A stretch of 64,000 nucleotides of DNA from Orobanche coerulescens (taxonomy: Eukaryota > Streptophyta > Magnoliopsida > Lamiales > Orobanchaceae). The stretch's first letter is position 1; the number at the start of each line of letters is the position of its first letter. Made by a program: the position numbers and the translations under genes. The stretch spans positions 143,655,858 to 143,719,857 of the forward strand of contig CM065810.1 in NCBI GenBank assembly GCA_033398695.1, in the 5' to 3' direction. Below, piece after piece: positions 22,440-34,700 of the stretch. The notes beneath the pieces were generated by a model. It did no database searches. It had not been told where the DNA came from and saw only the letters and a program-made list of their open reading frames with translations.

Positions 22440-22859
22440 ATGGATGCTGTGAGTTACGCGAGCATTATCTATTCCCCAATAATTATGTTATTCGAGTGGT
22501 AAACATAGACAGTGAAGCTTACTCGAATAGCACTCATTGGCAACATATGACTCAAATACTATTCATTTGGTACTCGAAAGGTGACTCAATCGGTGCCACG
22601 AATGGTGTCTCGAGATTTGACTCGAATATTTCTCACTCGAATCGAGTCACTCGAATTATCCATTCGACTTACTCGTATGTCCGCTCAAGTTACTCACTCG
22701 AGTTACTTGAATGACGCACGAGTTACTCGACTATTCGACTCGAGTTACTCAAATGACCGCTCGTGTTGCTCAAATGATCCACTTGTGTTACTCGAATGGC
22801 ACACCCATGTTACTCAATGATCCACTCGTGTTACTCGAATGTTGACCTTACTCGATATT
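22440..22859. repeat. Right MULE terminal array
   Basis: It is dense in GTTACTCGAATG-type motifs (near 22519, 22679, 22691, 22720, 22743, 22787, 22809, 22831, 22848), all in the sense opposite to the outer part of the left array, as terminal inverted repeats require. The end near 22858 reads CTCGATAT and pairs with 2376. It lies upstream of the transposase start, so it probably also holds its promoter. Confidence 0.78.
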
Positions 22860-22869
22860 GTGCTCAATA

Positions 22870-23043
22870 GAATTTGATCAATCTTTTTTCCTTTCGTTAA
22901 GGTGGATATCTGAACCAAGAATTCTCCTAATGTCTTATCAATTTACTTACCTTGCACGGCCTAGAAAGGGCAGTCTTAAACATTTCGGAGGCTCTGTTCT
23001 TACAAATTGAAGAACAAAAAATTCAAACGACTTTATTTATATT
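22870..23043. other. Spacer between MULE end and hAT coding
   Basis: Short AT-rich sequence with a GGCC-containing stretch (about 22952-22990) that may be the 3' end of the neighbouring hAT element. A partner terminus was not found. Confidence 0.35.
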
Positions 23044-25600
23044 TTAAAGAATAATCCAATACGACTTCAACTTAATAACTCTATACTTGAAAAGAGCTGT
23101 CCTTCTAACACTTTTTGAAGCGAATTCATCAACCAAGTCTTCATATGATACAAATTCCAAAAGTTTGTTCTCAATTGCTATTAATGCTAATCCATTAAGC
23201 CTCTCTTGTGCCATTGTAGACCGTGAGTAAGACTTCAACAACTTCAATTTTGAAAAACTTCTTTCTGCAGATGCAACAGTCACGGGAATAGTCAGCAAAA
23301 TTCTATATGCAACAAGTGTATTAGGAAAATAATCTAAGCCTTTCAAATATGTTAATATTTCCATAGGTTCCATTTTTTCTCTAGGCAATAGATCTCTTAA
23401 TAACTTTAGCTCCACAATAATTCACTCCCATCAATATCAGATTGCTCATTATGTTTTAATGCCTCTTCAAAATGACTACAACAAGTCTTTAGACATGCAT
23501 CGTCCAATTATTGCAACTTATGAGAGGAAAACAAGAAACCCAAAATACTTTCATACTCTTGATATTGCTCAAATCTCTTATTAAGAGAAACTATGGCTTG
23601 ATCGACAAGGTAAAAAAATAATTAACTCTAAACGACTCCTCTCCAGATAGCTCAACTGATGGGGTATTTAGATTCTCATCAAACTGTCTTTTTTTCGAAT
23701 TATATGCCTTTGTGGAAATACTGGATTAATATCCGATTCAATAACAATTTCCTTAGCAGTATTCAAGGCATTATGAAAAACAGTTTCTCTATATCCTTCA
23801 AAAAATGATAGTAGGTCTTTTATTTTTTTCATGGCAACATCAATAAGCATATCATTTGATTGTAGAAGCTTGCTAACCAAATTAATAACAGATAATATTT
23901 CAAACCAAATAACTATTGCCATTAAAAACTCAAAATCACCAAGTTCATTTGTCGTAAGGATTTAGCTTCACTTTGTATTTTGGAATCAAGATCCTTTTCA
24001 AACACTTCAAGTAAAGCTTCTCTAAAATCTGACATTTGAAATCTTATAGCTTTGATACTATCCACACGACTCTCCTAACGAAAGGATGACAATGATTTTG
24101 GGGTCAATCCGTTTATATTATCTTTCAAAATTTGCCATCTCTTAGTAGAATTGGCAAAACTTGTATAAATGCGTTGAATCACTCCAAAGAAATCTTTAGC
24201 TTTACTACAAGAGTTAGCCATATCGCACAATGCCAAATTAAGACCGTGACAACCACAAGGAGTATAAAAGGCTCTTGAATTTAGGTCTAAAAATCTCTTT
24301 TGTACACCTTGATGTTTTCCTTTCATATTTGACCCATTATCATAACCTTCACCTCGGACATCAAAGATGTCAAGATCAAGATTTTTCAACTCAATTTGTA
24401 AAACATCAAAAATTTCTTGTCCAGTTGTATCAACCACATTGAAGAATCCTAATAAATATTCCTCAATGCTAACAGAATTTGAAGAAACATCTACGTATCT
24501 TATTATCAAAGACATTTGTTCTTGATGACTAATATCAGGAATACAATCAAGTATCACAGAGAAATACTTTGCTTGTTTGATTTTTTTAATGATTGCAGTT
24601 TTAATTGCAGAAGCAAGCAAAAGTATTAACTCATTTTGGATGTTATGCCCAAGATAATGATAGTGAACCTCATCATTTGTAATACGTCTAACATGTTCTT
24701 GAACAGGTGGATCAAACTCTGCAAGCATTTCAATTAACCCCAAAAAATTTCCATTGCTATTTTGATAGTCTCATGTTAGAACCTCGAAATGCCAAATTAT
24801 GTTTAGCAAGGAATTTCACTATAGAAATAATTCTTTTTAAAACATTTTTCAAATGTTCTTTTTCTTTCTCAATTAATCTTCGGGATGTTTCATAGATAGT
24901 TTCATTCCATTTTAGCCTTCGACGTAACTCATACCAAGTGGTCATACTCTTAACATGTTCTACGCCTACCTCGTGCTCTTTAAGTCTTTCACCAATATGT
25001 ATCCAATCACTAAAACCCTCATTTGTTAACTGACCTTTACCAGTCCCTCTTTTAAAAACTTTACAGCAAAAACAAAATAATTTATCAAGCTCTTTCGAGT
25101 AAACAAGCCAATCTCTATCACACTTTTCTCCATTTGATAAAATTCTAGTATAGAAATTAGTCGTAAATCGCCTAGAAATTTTATCTTTCAGACCATTCCC
25201 AATGGAAAAATCTCTTTTAGGACCTTTCATCACTAATAAATCAATCATTTTAGAATCAAGAGCATCCCAATTTCTTGGATCAAATATATCAAACAAATGT
25301 TCAAATGAGTTTTCAGTTTCTACATTATTATCTCTATTTTCAGCATCAACATTTTCATTGTCCACAGTATCATTTTCAACAGGTACATCAACTCTATTTT
25401 TGGAATCAACAATTTTATTTTCAGTTTCCATATTAATATTCTTATTAACGTTTTCAACATTCTGATTTTGAATAGGAAGTTCAACTTGTGTCTTTTTTAT
25501 AACAAATTTATCAAGAGCTCCTCTTTGAGATTTAGTTAATTCTTCAATTTTCTTCTTCTTCTTACGTTTCTCATATCCAGATTCGTAGGCATAATATCAA
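23044..25600 (-). pseudogene. hAT-type transposase with TTF zinc finger, decayed
   Basis: Read on -, it starts near 25600 with a YEKRKKKKKIEELTKSQRGA-like N-terminus. A TTF-type zinc finger follows (about 25170-24960: LVYSKELDKLFCFCCKVF, GFSDWI, KEHEVGVEH). The RNase H-like DUF4371 region is at 24743-24075 (SVILDCIPDISHQEQMS, GYDNGSNMKGKHQGVQK, CGCHGLNLALCD). The C-terminal hAT dimerisation domain is at 23415-23044 (VASAERSFSKLKLLKSYSRS). A frameshift lies near 24750 and the 23415-24075 segment is broken by stops. Transposases of this kind move hAT elements and have been domesticated elsewhere, but this copy is dead. Confidence 0.85.
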
Positions 25601-26310
25601 TATGTAATAATGTAAATTATGTAGTTGAAATTAAAATGCAAAAAGGATTGAAACTACCCGACCGATCTGAAGTTGAAGCATTTGGAGTGTGCTGTACAAC
25701 TGTGGTGCGGCCGGCGGCGGTGTGCAACGTGAAGTGCAGCTGCGGCCCTGCGGTGGTCAGACTCAGAGGTGCATGGTGGTCTGGTGCGCTGGCTGAACTG
25801 CGCCTTAAACTGAAACTAGCTGCCACTCTCGTCGAATGTTCTTCGCTGACTTGGCGCGCTCCATACTTCTTTTTTTGGCTTCTTCGCTTTTGATCATGGT
25901 CTAACTGGCTTTAAGCCGAGCTTCTTCTGCAACTGGCTGACCGGATGGAAATAAAGAGGGAAGGACTTCAAAAATGCGCAGATCGTGGATTCCTAAACCA
26001 AACAAGCTAGGGAAGATGCGAGCCGCAGTTTTACCAGAGACGGAGGTCGGAGGGACTGGCCCGACTGGGAGAAGCGGCCGTGGGGCGTAGTGGTGGATCC
26101 CTTTCTTTTCTGCCCAAATTGGCCGAGAAACTCGAAGGATGGCGTCGCTGCGAACGGGAACGAGTGAAAGACCAAGGTGGGGAGGACAGAACGCCGCAGA
26201 ATGAAAAAGTAGTTTTTTTTTTTTTGATAAACCGGAGGCGTTTTTTTAATAAAGGGTTTAGGGAGGATCCCTTTCGTTTTTTTCACGGGGCTCGGGCCTA
26301 CTAAAAAATA
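25601..26310. other. GC-richer block upstream of the hAT transposase
   Basis: About 600 bp of raised GC (25630-26200) with open frames on both strands but no recognisable domain. It probably is the 5' untranslated/promoter part of the hAT element. A T-run at 26212-26224 and GGATCC repeats at 26094 and 26265 follow. No clear inverted repeat to 22950 was found. Confidence 0.4.
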
Positions 26311-26731
26311 TTAACTAAACAATAAGTAAAGTAGGACTTATTTTTTTTAATATTAACTAAAAAATATTAGCTAAACACAGGCTGCACAAGGCCAAAGACG
26401 GCCATGACCCAGGATTCTCTATCATCAATCCAATACTCAGTCATGTCTGTTCTTTTTCTTATCAATGAATATATCTTTTTACTTGTATGACTTAAATCAA
26501 TTGTTGTTACCCGAATGCGCATTATTGACTCGAATGTATTTTAGTAAAAATTAAATCTCATAATTTAGATATTAAAATAGTGGTTGTTAAACTTAAAGAT
26601 AATAAAAACTTCTATTAGAAGTGCCCCCGCCATAACCCTCCGTCCCTCGCACTTCCTAAAACCCTAAAACCGAACCCTATTTTCATCAAATCCCCCAATT
26701 TTCCAATTATCCGACAATCATTTGAGCGCAA
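26311..26731 (+). promoter_or_regulatory. Upstream region and 5' UTR of the small membrane protein gene
   Basis: AT-rich DNA (26311-26600) is followed by a CT/CCCTAAA-rich stretch (26620-26690, with CCTAAAACCCTAAAACC), typical of plant 5' leaders and telo-box-like promoter motifs. Which bases are transcribed is not visible. Confidence 0.45.
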
Positions 26732-29700
26732 ATGGAGGAATTACAGAAAGCATATCGCAGTGCAGTGTCACATGCGCAGGAATCAACTGCAAAACTCAGC
26801 TCCTTAGCTTCTTCCTTAGAAAAAGCGAAACCCATCAACTCTGCTTCTTCTTCTTCTTCATCTGGAATCGGATCATCTTCTTCTTTCTCTACCGACCAGT
26901 CTCGCTTGTTGCTGACCCGACCACCAAGGTACTAAAACATTTTTTCACCCTTTTAACTTACTGCATTTTTCTCGTATGTGCCATCGCCACGCCAATCATA
27001 ACCAGCTTGAAGGAATTCCTTTAGCTTTTGTTTTCCTTGATCATTTTTTGTTTCTGCTCCGACTTTCACAATTTTTTTTTACTGAAAAATCAATTGTCTC
27101 TAGAAAAAGAATAATTCAGTTATTGAAATACAGTAGAAGATTAGTGATTTATTTTGAAAAGTTTGAAAATAACCCAAAAATCAAAATTACATAAAATAGA
27201 ATAAGAATAAGCATAAAAACAACAAAAGTAAATAAGAATCAAACTCCATCGTCCACTCGTATATTTTTCCTCTACACCGTCCTCTCCATCGCCCCATATT
27301 TTATCCAATTTCAAGAAAGCTCATTTCAGTTTCAATCACATTTATCCATGTTTTCTTGTGTTTTCCTCTACCCTTCGCAATCTTATCCGTATTACAATCT
27401 CCAAACCTCTTTGCTGACCTCTTCGCTGAGGCATCAACTGGTCTTCGTCTCACATGATCAATCCATTTTAACCGATTCTCCATCATCTTATCTTCTATAG
27501 GTGCAACTCTTACCTTCTCTCTGAGCACCTCATATCTGGGCTGATCCTTTGTTGTATGATCATACATCCACCGTAGCTTCACTGTTTTAAATAGCGCCGA
27601 ATAGCGCGAGTTGTAGCATGCTACAGGGCCTCGTCGCGCCATAACGCAACCAAAACCGCGTTTTACACAAATAGTATTTGCTCCTATAGCGCGCTATTGC
27701 ACAAATAGCGCATGCTATTACGCTATTTCTTCAAAAGCATGCATTATTTGTGCAAAAAAAAGGGGCCATTTTCTTCTTCAATAGTTCTTTAATGGCAAAA
27801 GCTATGTATATTTCAGATTTTTTAGGGCGAAAATTTGAGAGAACATCTGCAAAGAACGAATAAAAGAACCTGTAAACCCTAGAATTTCTTCTTGCTCTGT
27901 CCCTGAAAAAGTCCTAGCTGCGCTCTCTTTCTGATTTGTCTGCATCGGATTGTCTTCAGGTGTTTTTCTCTTAGCGTTGGGCACTAGCTGTTTATTTAGC
28001 CTAGCAGTTGATTTTTAAGCCCATTATTTTAACCTAGCCCAATATGTGATTGCAAGTACTTTTTAATAAAGAAAAAAGAAAAAAACTCGGTGTTTTGTTT
28101 GAACTTTTTATATTGGTATTTTTGGATATTTAGATTGAGTTATTTTTGAAATGTAGTCATCAATTATTATGGTTTTATGGCTAATTATCTCGTTTATTTA
28201 CTAATATAAGTATATCTATGTTTTTTAAACTTAATAATTGACATGCTCAAATAGCTTGCGCTATGCACTACGCTATTTACGCTATGCGACAGCAGAACAA
28301 AAACACTATGCCTATGAAAAGCGCCATTTAAAACACTGCGTAGCATATACATCTCTGCCGACATTGTTTTACATTCATTTCAAATAAACTTATTGTACAG
28401 TTAGCGCTATGGTAATTAAATTTAAGCATAGTGCTTGGTACTGTTTGCATTTATTGGACTCTGTAACTTGGTAATTTATAAAAGGTTGTGGAGGTTTTAA
28501 CTTTTTGCAGGTACATTGTGATTTTTTATTTTACTAAATGTAGAGGCAGAATTGGATTTGTCAAGGAAGTGTGAATTGCCTACTTTATCTCTTATAATGT
28601 GGCGCATATGAAGTTTAATTGCCAACTTTGTTCACATTTTGAATATTAACTTCAAAAATTAGACACAAATTAAAAATTAAACCATATGAAACTTATCCAA
28701 TATGCCTGGTCTATTTTTTTTTTCTATTTATTTCTTCTCAAATGTGATCCCAAATTATTGTTTTGGTGACTATTCTGGGTTAATACTGTGCAGGATCAAT
28801 TTCATAGTCATTTCCTTATTACTTCATTTCTAATGTGGTAAAATTGGTTGGGCATAGTTGTTAAAGGCAGGCGCGCCTCAGGCGCAAGGTGCGCTCTTAA
28901 AGAGGCAAGTTGCCTTCTAAGCTCAAAGGCGGGCGATCTCGGTCATGCACGCACCTGGGCACGCCTCGATGCGCCTAGGCGCGCTTCTGTCTTACGTCTC
29001 TTTGGTTAAGAACACTTTTAAAGTTGTTTCATTGTTTGACACTTTAATTTTGTTAATTATAAGTTTTTTATGGATAGTTATATTTTCTTGTCATTATATG
29101 TTTATAAGTTTTATAATTTAATTTATTTTATTGTTTATTTTTTGTGCGCCCCACCTATCTCAAGCGCGTGCCTTGCGTTGCGCCTTAGGCGATAGAAGCT
29201 TGTACCGCCTCGGTGCGCCTTTCGCCTTTAACAACTATGGTGCTGGGCTTGAATTTGGTTTTGCTGCTTTAAGTATGATCAATTGTTTTTAAATATCTTA
29301 TCAAAATTAACCTGAATCTTTGTTCTTTTATTGTTAGTCAAAACTGATCTCTGGTAACATAAAGGATAGAGAAGAAGTTTGAATTTCTTACAGTTAGTTT
29401 TGAAATTATATGTGCAGACAGTTGAAATAATTTAGAGAGCTACACCCCAGACATAAGAACATAGACAGCATATCCACTACACTTTGAGAATGAATTCTCT
29501 GATATAAGGAACTGGTTATTGTTGGTTGGCCCACAAACATTACAATAGCACCTTCAACCTTGTTATACGTCCATTGAGTTACCTCAATGGAAAGAGGCAT
29601 CTAAGCCACATCAAATACATGTAACGAGGAGCCAACAAGCTTTATAAGTCCCTTCTTGAAAAGATTCAAAACAGAAAAGTTGGAAATGAATTTATCGGAT

Positions 29701-30303
29701 CTGATGTTATACATGATCGTTAGACGTTAGGTTATTGGGTGATTTTAGATTTTCTACTAAAAACACTTCTTCCTGGGGAAATTTATTGTTAGAATTGTTC
29801 GTCAGTCTTCACATTTTTGGATGATTCAGACTCTGCTGAAACATGTAGTTCTTCCAGGTGAATGGAAAAATATGACCGTTTTGAAATGGTTAAAATAAAC
29901 ACATAGGTCTCTGGATGCGTCTTGATTCTTCTTCCTCATGATTTAGATTTTTGGTAACTTTAATGTAAAATTTTCTGATTGGATCTTTAATATGGTGAGC
30001 TCTACGAATCAGTAAGATTGGAAACCACTTCAAGCTTATGGTGTCTAAGTGTATCTTTGACACTTGATAGTTCCCTGAGATCCTATTCATTTTTTTGTGT
30101 TTTTCTAAATCTACAAACAAAGGCAAACTATATTTAAAAACCTCTGAATATGAATCTTTTGATGCAGACAATTTGTATCAATATGGACCTGCTCGAAGCT
30201 TTGTGCAGTTTTTTTTGTTGCTGGAATTTTTGTTGGTTACACACTGAAACGACGTGTTCGTCGCTGGGCATCAAAGATTCTGCGGAGGTTGAAGGATGAC
30301 TAA
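26732..30303 (+). CDS. Small single-pass membrane protein, two exons, function unknown
   Basis: Exon 1 is 26732-26928 and ends at AAG|GTACTA; exon 2 is 30168-30303, after TGATGCAG, and ends TAA. Exon 1 leaves two bases and exon 2 supplies the third, so the frame joins exactly (333 nt, 110 residues). The first half is Ser-rich with a short coiled-coil-like MEELQKAYRSAVSHAQES. The second half has a hydrophobic segment (LCAVFFVAGIFVGYTL) followed by a strongly basic tail (KRRVRRWASKILRRLKDD), a C-terminal anchor with positive-inside flank. I cannot name the family. The intron is 3,239 bp and full of transposon remains. Exon 2 could be missed by gene finders. Confidence 0.75.
27200..28390 (-). 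pseudogene. LINE (RTE-like) reverse transcriptase tail, split by a MITE
   Basis: On -, 28390-28339 codes for AEMYMLRW-type sequence whose frame continues at 27571 with MYDHTTKD, then VRVAPIEDKMMENRL, DHVRRRP and GRGKHKKTW down to about 27300. This is the conserved region just after the RT domain of plant RTE-like LINEs. The segment 27580-28338 between is an inserted element. It lies antisense in the intron of the small membrane protein gene. Confidence 0.75.
27580..28338. mobile_element. hAT-like MITE of 759 bp inside the LINE
   Basis: The termini CACTGTTTTAAATAGCGC and (reverse complement of the right end) CAGTGTTTTAAATGGCGC match at 16 of 18 positions. Flanks CGTAGCTT (27572-27579) and CGTAGCAT (28339-28346) form an 8 bp TSD with one change. 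Both ends are rich in TAGCGC/GCGCTA motifs. No coding is seen. Confidence 0.82.
28853..29239. mobile_element. MITE of 387 bp with GCGCCT-rich ends
   Basis: The ends CATAGTTGTTAAAGGC (28853-28868) and its reverse complement (29224-29239) match perfectly over 16 bp. GGCGCGCC/AGGCGC motifs fill the outer 100 bp on each side around an AT core. No convincing TSD was found, so the superfamily is open. It lies in the intron of the small membrane protein gene. Confidence 0.75.
29240..30167 (+). other. Rest of the intron, no feature seen
   Basis: AT-rich intron sequence without recognised coding or repeats, ending in the acceptor TGATGCAG (30160-30167). Confidence 0.5.
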
Positions 30304-30897
30304 ATTGTTATACCGTGGATGCACATTATGAATATATGTTCAGGTACTTGAAACACTCGAGGAAATTTCTTTGGAGATTAAGAACTTAGGGAACTGTGAC
30401 TGATGGAAATATTGAATTGTGATTCTAGTTAGTTGGTTGTTGCTAGTTGAAAGTATGTAATGACAGTTTTGATGGATGTGGTACTTTTTGTTATCACATA
30501 TGACATGGGACGATGTATTAATGTCAATGACTCCGGCTTGATATGTTCTGGTAATTTGTTATCCGCTGCCTTTTCTTCAATCTAGGAAAAATCGCACCGG
30601 CATATGTTCTTTCCTTTGGAATCTGAATATGTAATTGTGTTATTGTCAATTTAATAATCTTGGTTAAACAGGCATGCATAACTGTTAAGTGGTGATGTTC
30701 TTGCTTGTACTAAATTCTTGAAGTATATGATTTTGGTTTGTGCAAATGTGAAACTGATGATATTTGCATTGAACCAGCTTTTAGGCCGTAGTCATTATCT
30801 CCTTGACTCCTTTACCTTCCTCATCATTTTGCATCTTTCGGCTACATTTATAAATTCTTTCTCTACTGAATGCAACGTAATTATGAAGTACAAACTG
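30304..30897 (+). other. 3' region of the small membrane protein gene and spacer
   Basis: AT-rich DNA following the stop codon. It probably holds the 3' UTR; the UGUA-type element and polyadenylation site cannot be fixed by eye. No other coding is seen. Confidence 0.4.
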
Positions 30898-31560
30898 CTT
30901 GCAACAACAAGAACAATAACAATAACAACATCTGAGCCTTAATCCAAAATGATTCGGGGTCGGCTGACATGAAGCATCCTTTAAAACCGTCAACGACCAA
31001 AAATATCAACTAATAGCAAAAGAAAGACATAAATGAAAATACGAAATGTAAAGAAAAATCAAACCGACTCAGGGAAATAATAAAAATGATGATAATAATA
31101 AAAGAAATTAAAAAAAATAAAAATAAAAAACGAATCTAACACCACCATCCACCGTGTATTTTCCCTCCACATTATCCTCTTCATCACCGTATTTTCTCCA
31201 ATCCAAGGAACCTCATAGCGTTTTCAATCACATTTATCCATGTTTTCTTGGGTCTTCCTCTACCCTTTACAATTTTATCCATTCTCCAATCTTCTAGCCT
31301 CCTCACTAGGATATCAATAGGTCTCCGTCTCACATGGCAAAACAATCTTAACCGATTCTACATCATCTTATCTTCTATAGACTCAACTCTTACCACCTTC
31401 CTTATCACCTCATTTCTAAGCGATCCTTTCTTGTATGGCCACACATCCATCATAGCATACGCATCTCCGCCACATTCATCTTTTAAACCTAACACTGTTT
31501 TACAATTTCCAATTTTTTGAACCGACTGCAACAGTTTCCAATTCTTTGCCAACTAGGGTT
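30898..31560 (-). pseudogene. Second LINE (RTE-like) 3' fragment
   Basis: On -, coding near 31540-31220 resembles the first fragment (VWPYKKGSLRNEVI, SIEDKMM, KGRGRPKKTWINVIE). It is followed by a 3' UTR with the GACCCCGAATCATTTTGGAT stretch and ends at 30898-30935 in a GTTGTTATTGTT-type microsatellite, the usual RTE-like 3' end. It is about 4 kb from the other copy, in the same orientation and truncated at the 5' end as LINE copies often are. Confidence 0.75.
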
Positions 31561-31789
31561 CCTATAATCCTATTTTTTGATTACATATAAAATCTACATT
31601 TTCCCCCTTTTCTTCATCCCGCCTTTTTCCAACTGTTACCATTCTTTCAAAACAATCGGAACTAATGGTTTGGGCCACTTGGTTCTGCTTTTAGTTTAAA
31701 AAATTATACGCTTTACATTTTTTTTTCTTGAAGAAAAGTATATTTCATCCTCTTGTCTATGCATAATTACAAATCCGCATGTATCTGCT
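31561..31789. other. Spacer / RBOHE 3' flank
   Basis: AT-rich. It lies just downstream of the RBOHE stop codon on -, so it probably contains its 3' UTR. Confidence 0.4.
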
Positions 31790-34700
31790 TCAGAAGTATT
31801 CCTTATGAAATTCGAACCTTGTCGATGTTTTGTAAGTCAGTTCTTGTGATAGCTTCTTCAGCTCCTTGGCTAAGTTAGGCATTCCACAGTAGAAAACACC
31901 TGCGCATTGATGATTATTTCTCTTTATTTAATCTCTACCAAGTCAAATGTGTAATTACTATGCTCAAGAATGATATGACTAGATAGTTCTTAACAGCGGC
32001 AGCCAGTATCTCGTTTGATTTGCTTTATAGCTAGCATTTAAGCTTCACTCAAGGGTACCAGTTGTGACTGTATGCAGTTCTTAATAATGATGGTAATGAC
32101 ATGCATAATTGAAGCCTAAAAGAAAATTTAATAGCCGTTCAATAGCAAAAAAAGTTTATTGGATTGCTGTCTCTAATTCAGTTGGAAATCTGTAGCTCTG
32201 GTGAAGTGAATATAAGTGCATTATTAATTGTTTTTTCTTCTTCTCGAATTACGCCCTTCTATTTTGTTGACAGATTATTCTGTTATACGACTGTCCGTGA
32301 CCTGAAACAACTGGAGAGGACTCAATTATAAGATCCGAGGTAAAATCAAGAGGAATGTGCATGATTTTCTGATAGGTAAATCTGGTCAGAAAACTGTTTA
32401 CCTATTCTAGAACACGGATGCTTTGCAGCTACTTTGTTGAAAACTTCCCTCCAATTTGGTCTCGCGAAATGTGTCCTTACCTGAAATAAAAAGTAGGAAA
32501 AAAAAATTATGTACTAAATTAGAATTGTCTTACTCTAGTATTTTTTTTTTCTTTTTACATTTTATACCCCCATTGCAGTTGTACAGTTGTACTGATAGGT
32601 GCATGCTAATTACGGAAATTATTGGTATCATCATAATAGCGAGGACCATGGTAGAGCAGGGATCGATATCTTACTCGAGTGCCAGACAGGATATCGACTC
32701 CATGTTTAGCATGGTTTAGAGCCTGTACCATTGTGATGAGAGTTGATCTTGCATCACCCTCTTCATACACGCTTGTCAGGTAATTGTGCATCTCAATTTG
32801 GCCCTGTATTCAGGTAAAATGTTCCATCCGTCATCATCTGGATAATTTCTATAACGAATACGATTGCTCGGTGAGAAGAACACTACCTTGAGATCCATTT
32901 CTGCCACTTCATTTATAAATCCTTTGAACCACTCTAAGGATTCAGGTTCCCTGGTTACCCAGTAGAAATTTGCGCTCCTTGTTTTCGATATTTTCTTCTT
33001 TCCGCTTGATGTGTCGCATGCAGAGGTAATACTGTTTGAGCTGCTGTCCGATTGACTGGTTTCCGTGTTTGAGTCCTAAATCACCAGGGCAATTTTAGTT
33101 GCAACTTTAACTTGACGACAGCCATTGGTATAAAAGTATTTCCGAATAATTACAAAAAGAAGAGTAATCTTACAAATTTGCAAATACCACCTTCACAGTT
33201 GCTTCTATTTCAAAAATTGCTTCCCCAAGAGGGGTGGGGTGGGGTGGGCGTTTTTGTTAGGTAAATACACATATCGAGAGGATATTTGTAATTTTCTAAA
33301 AGGTAATTGGAGTTTTTGCAATTAGGCTAAAACTATTATTTGTAATTTTCTCAAAGTCTTGCTTGTTCGTACCATCTGATGTTCTGGTTTTGTATTGTTC
33401 AAGAGATCCTTGAGGATACTTATGAAAGGAGTAGCTCCAATTCCAAGTCCTACCAGGAGTAATACATCATAGTTTTGGTAGTCTTGTGCAGGTGCTCCGT
33501 AGGGTCCATCAACAAGCAATTTAGGCAGACTGCAAACAATAGTGTGTGTTATTCTTGGGAGATTCCGACTTAATGACTTTGAGAATTTCTAATTCTAATC
33601 ATTCAAAATTACCCTCTCTGAATAACATTTCCCGTTGCTCCAAATTTAGCCCGACCGATCACACATGTTGAGCTATTATCTTCAGTAAACACACGCTTTA
33701 GTTCTTTTGTCCAGTCACCTACCATACGGATATGAACATTCAGATAATTGTCTCCTGGTGCTGAAGTAAGAGAAAATGGATGCCTGGAGAAATACAAAAT
33801 TCATTCAATTTAGAAAATTTTTTTGCCCCCCCCCCCCCCCCCCCCTCACCCCCAACACACAGACACACACTTGGGGCACACTTGTGTCAGACTTTCATAC
33901 GTTCCCTTTAACTTATATTTAAAGAAGAAAACAAGTACTAAAAAATAGAAAACTTTAAAAAACTAAAAAGAGAACCCTAAAAAATTTAAAAAATCCTAAC
34001 AGGAAAAAAAAAAACCACTGAAAAAACACCATAACAACTGAGAAGAGCAAACACTGAAAAACTAAAAGTTGGTCTCTGTATGACGGATGTATTGTATTCC
34101 ATCAGAGGGTCTGACAAAATTTTTTGCCTTATGCTTGTGTGCTTGAGAGTGTACATATATTATGGGGACACACACCATTCAAAAGAGGAGATTGCAGGAC
34201 ATTGCAGGAAGACGTATTGTCCACTTTTATATGTGAATCCATTTGGTTTTGCCATGACCAAGCCGAATACACCTCCTGGAAGTACAGAAACCTATAAAAT
34301 TCAACACTCTTATTGTCAAAATATTAATCCCTTAGGCTTGTGAAAGGTATATTATTTTTCACTTCAACCTCTGATTTCACTTCAATCATAGTGTAACTGA
34401 AAAACACCATTTACCTTTAAAATCTTGACGGCATAATGTTCTGACCTTCGACTTCTCAAACACCTTTCTGCTACATAAAGAAGAAGGGGAACAGATATGT
34501 ACATCCACGTCTGCACATCCAGAACGGATGTTAGTATAACGACTAGTTTCTATTAATCATAAGCCGCTCAAAGCATGTGTTTTTGTTAGTCCTGTGCTGG
34601 CTTACCGTTTTTAGATACCATTCGTGAACCAAGAACAAGAAGGTCCCGTGGAAGAGAAGTAATATGTAGACTAGAACAAGAAGGTGATGGGAATACCAGA

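Larger units (their letters stand above)
2336..22859. mobile_element. Two-gene Mutator-like element (MULE) carrying nested insertions
   Basis: Left bases 2376-2426 match the reverse complement of 22858-22809 at about 45 of 51 positions, and all five substitutions are transitions; these are terminal inverted repeats embedded in larger motif arrays. Between them lie a Ulp1/DUF1985 gene on + (2726-6560) and a mudrA-type transposase on - (22184 down to about 7100). The transposase frame continues from 20257 to 8372 once the LTR is removed, which shows both flanks belong to one element. Insertions are an LTR (8378-20256, holding gypsy A) and a hAT-type MITE (7352-8012). The net size is about 8 kb. 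Ulp1-carrying MULEs are known in plants (Kaonashi type). The exact ends and a 9 bp TSD could not be fixed. Confidence 0.8.

Noticed and set aside
20257..22859. Interpretation as a separate MULE from the Ulp1 element at 2336-8377
   Set aside because: The transposase frame and SWIM finger continue at 8372 and the ends are inverted relative to each other, so one element explains both.
25601..26310. Overlapping frames of 69-97 codons in the GC-rich block as host exons
   Set aside because: No splice-linked domain, and the block sits where the 5' region of the hAT element should be.
22950..26400. GGCC-containing stretches near 22952 and 26290 as hAT terminal repeats
   Set aside because: The two ends do not match well enough and no 8 bp duplication was found.
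29890..30171. 93-codon frame on - within the intron
   Set aside because: No recognisable domain, AT-rich, and it overlaps the acceptor of exon 2 on the other strand.
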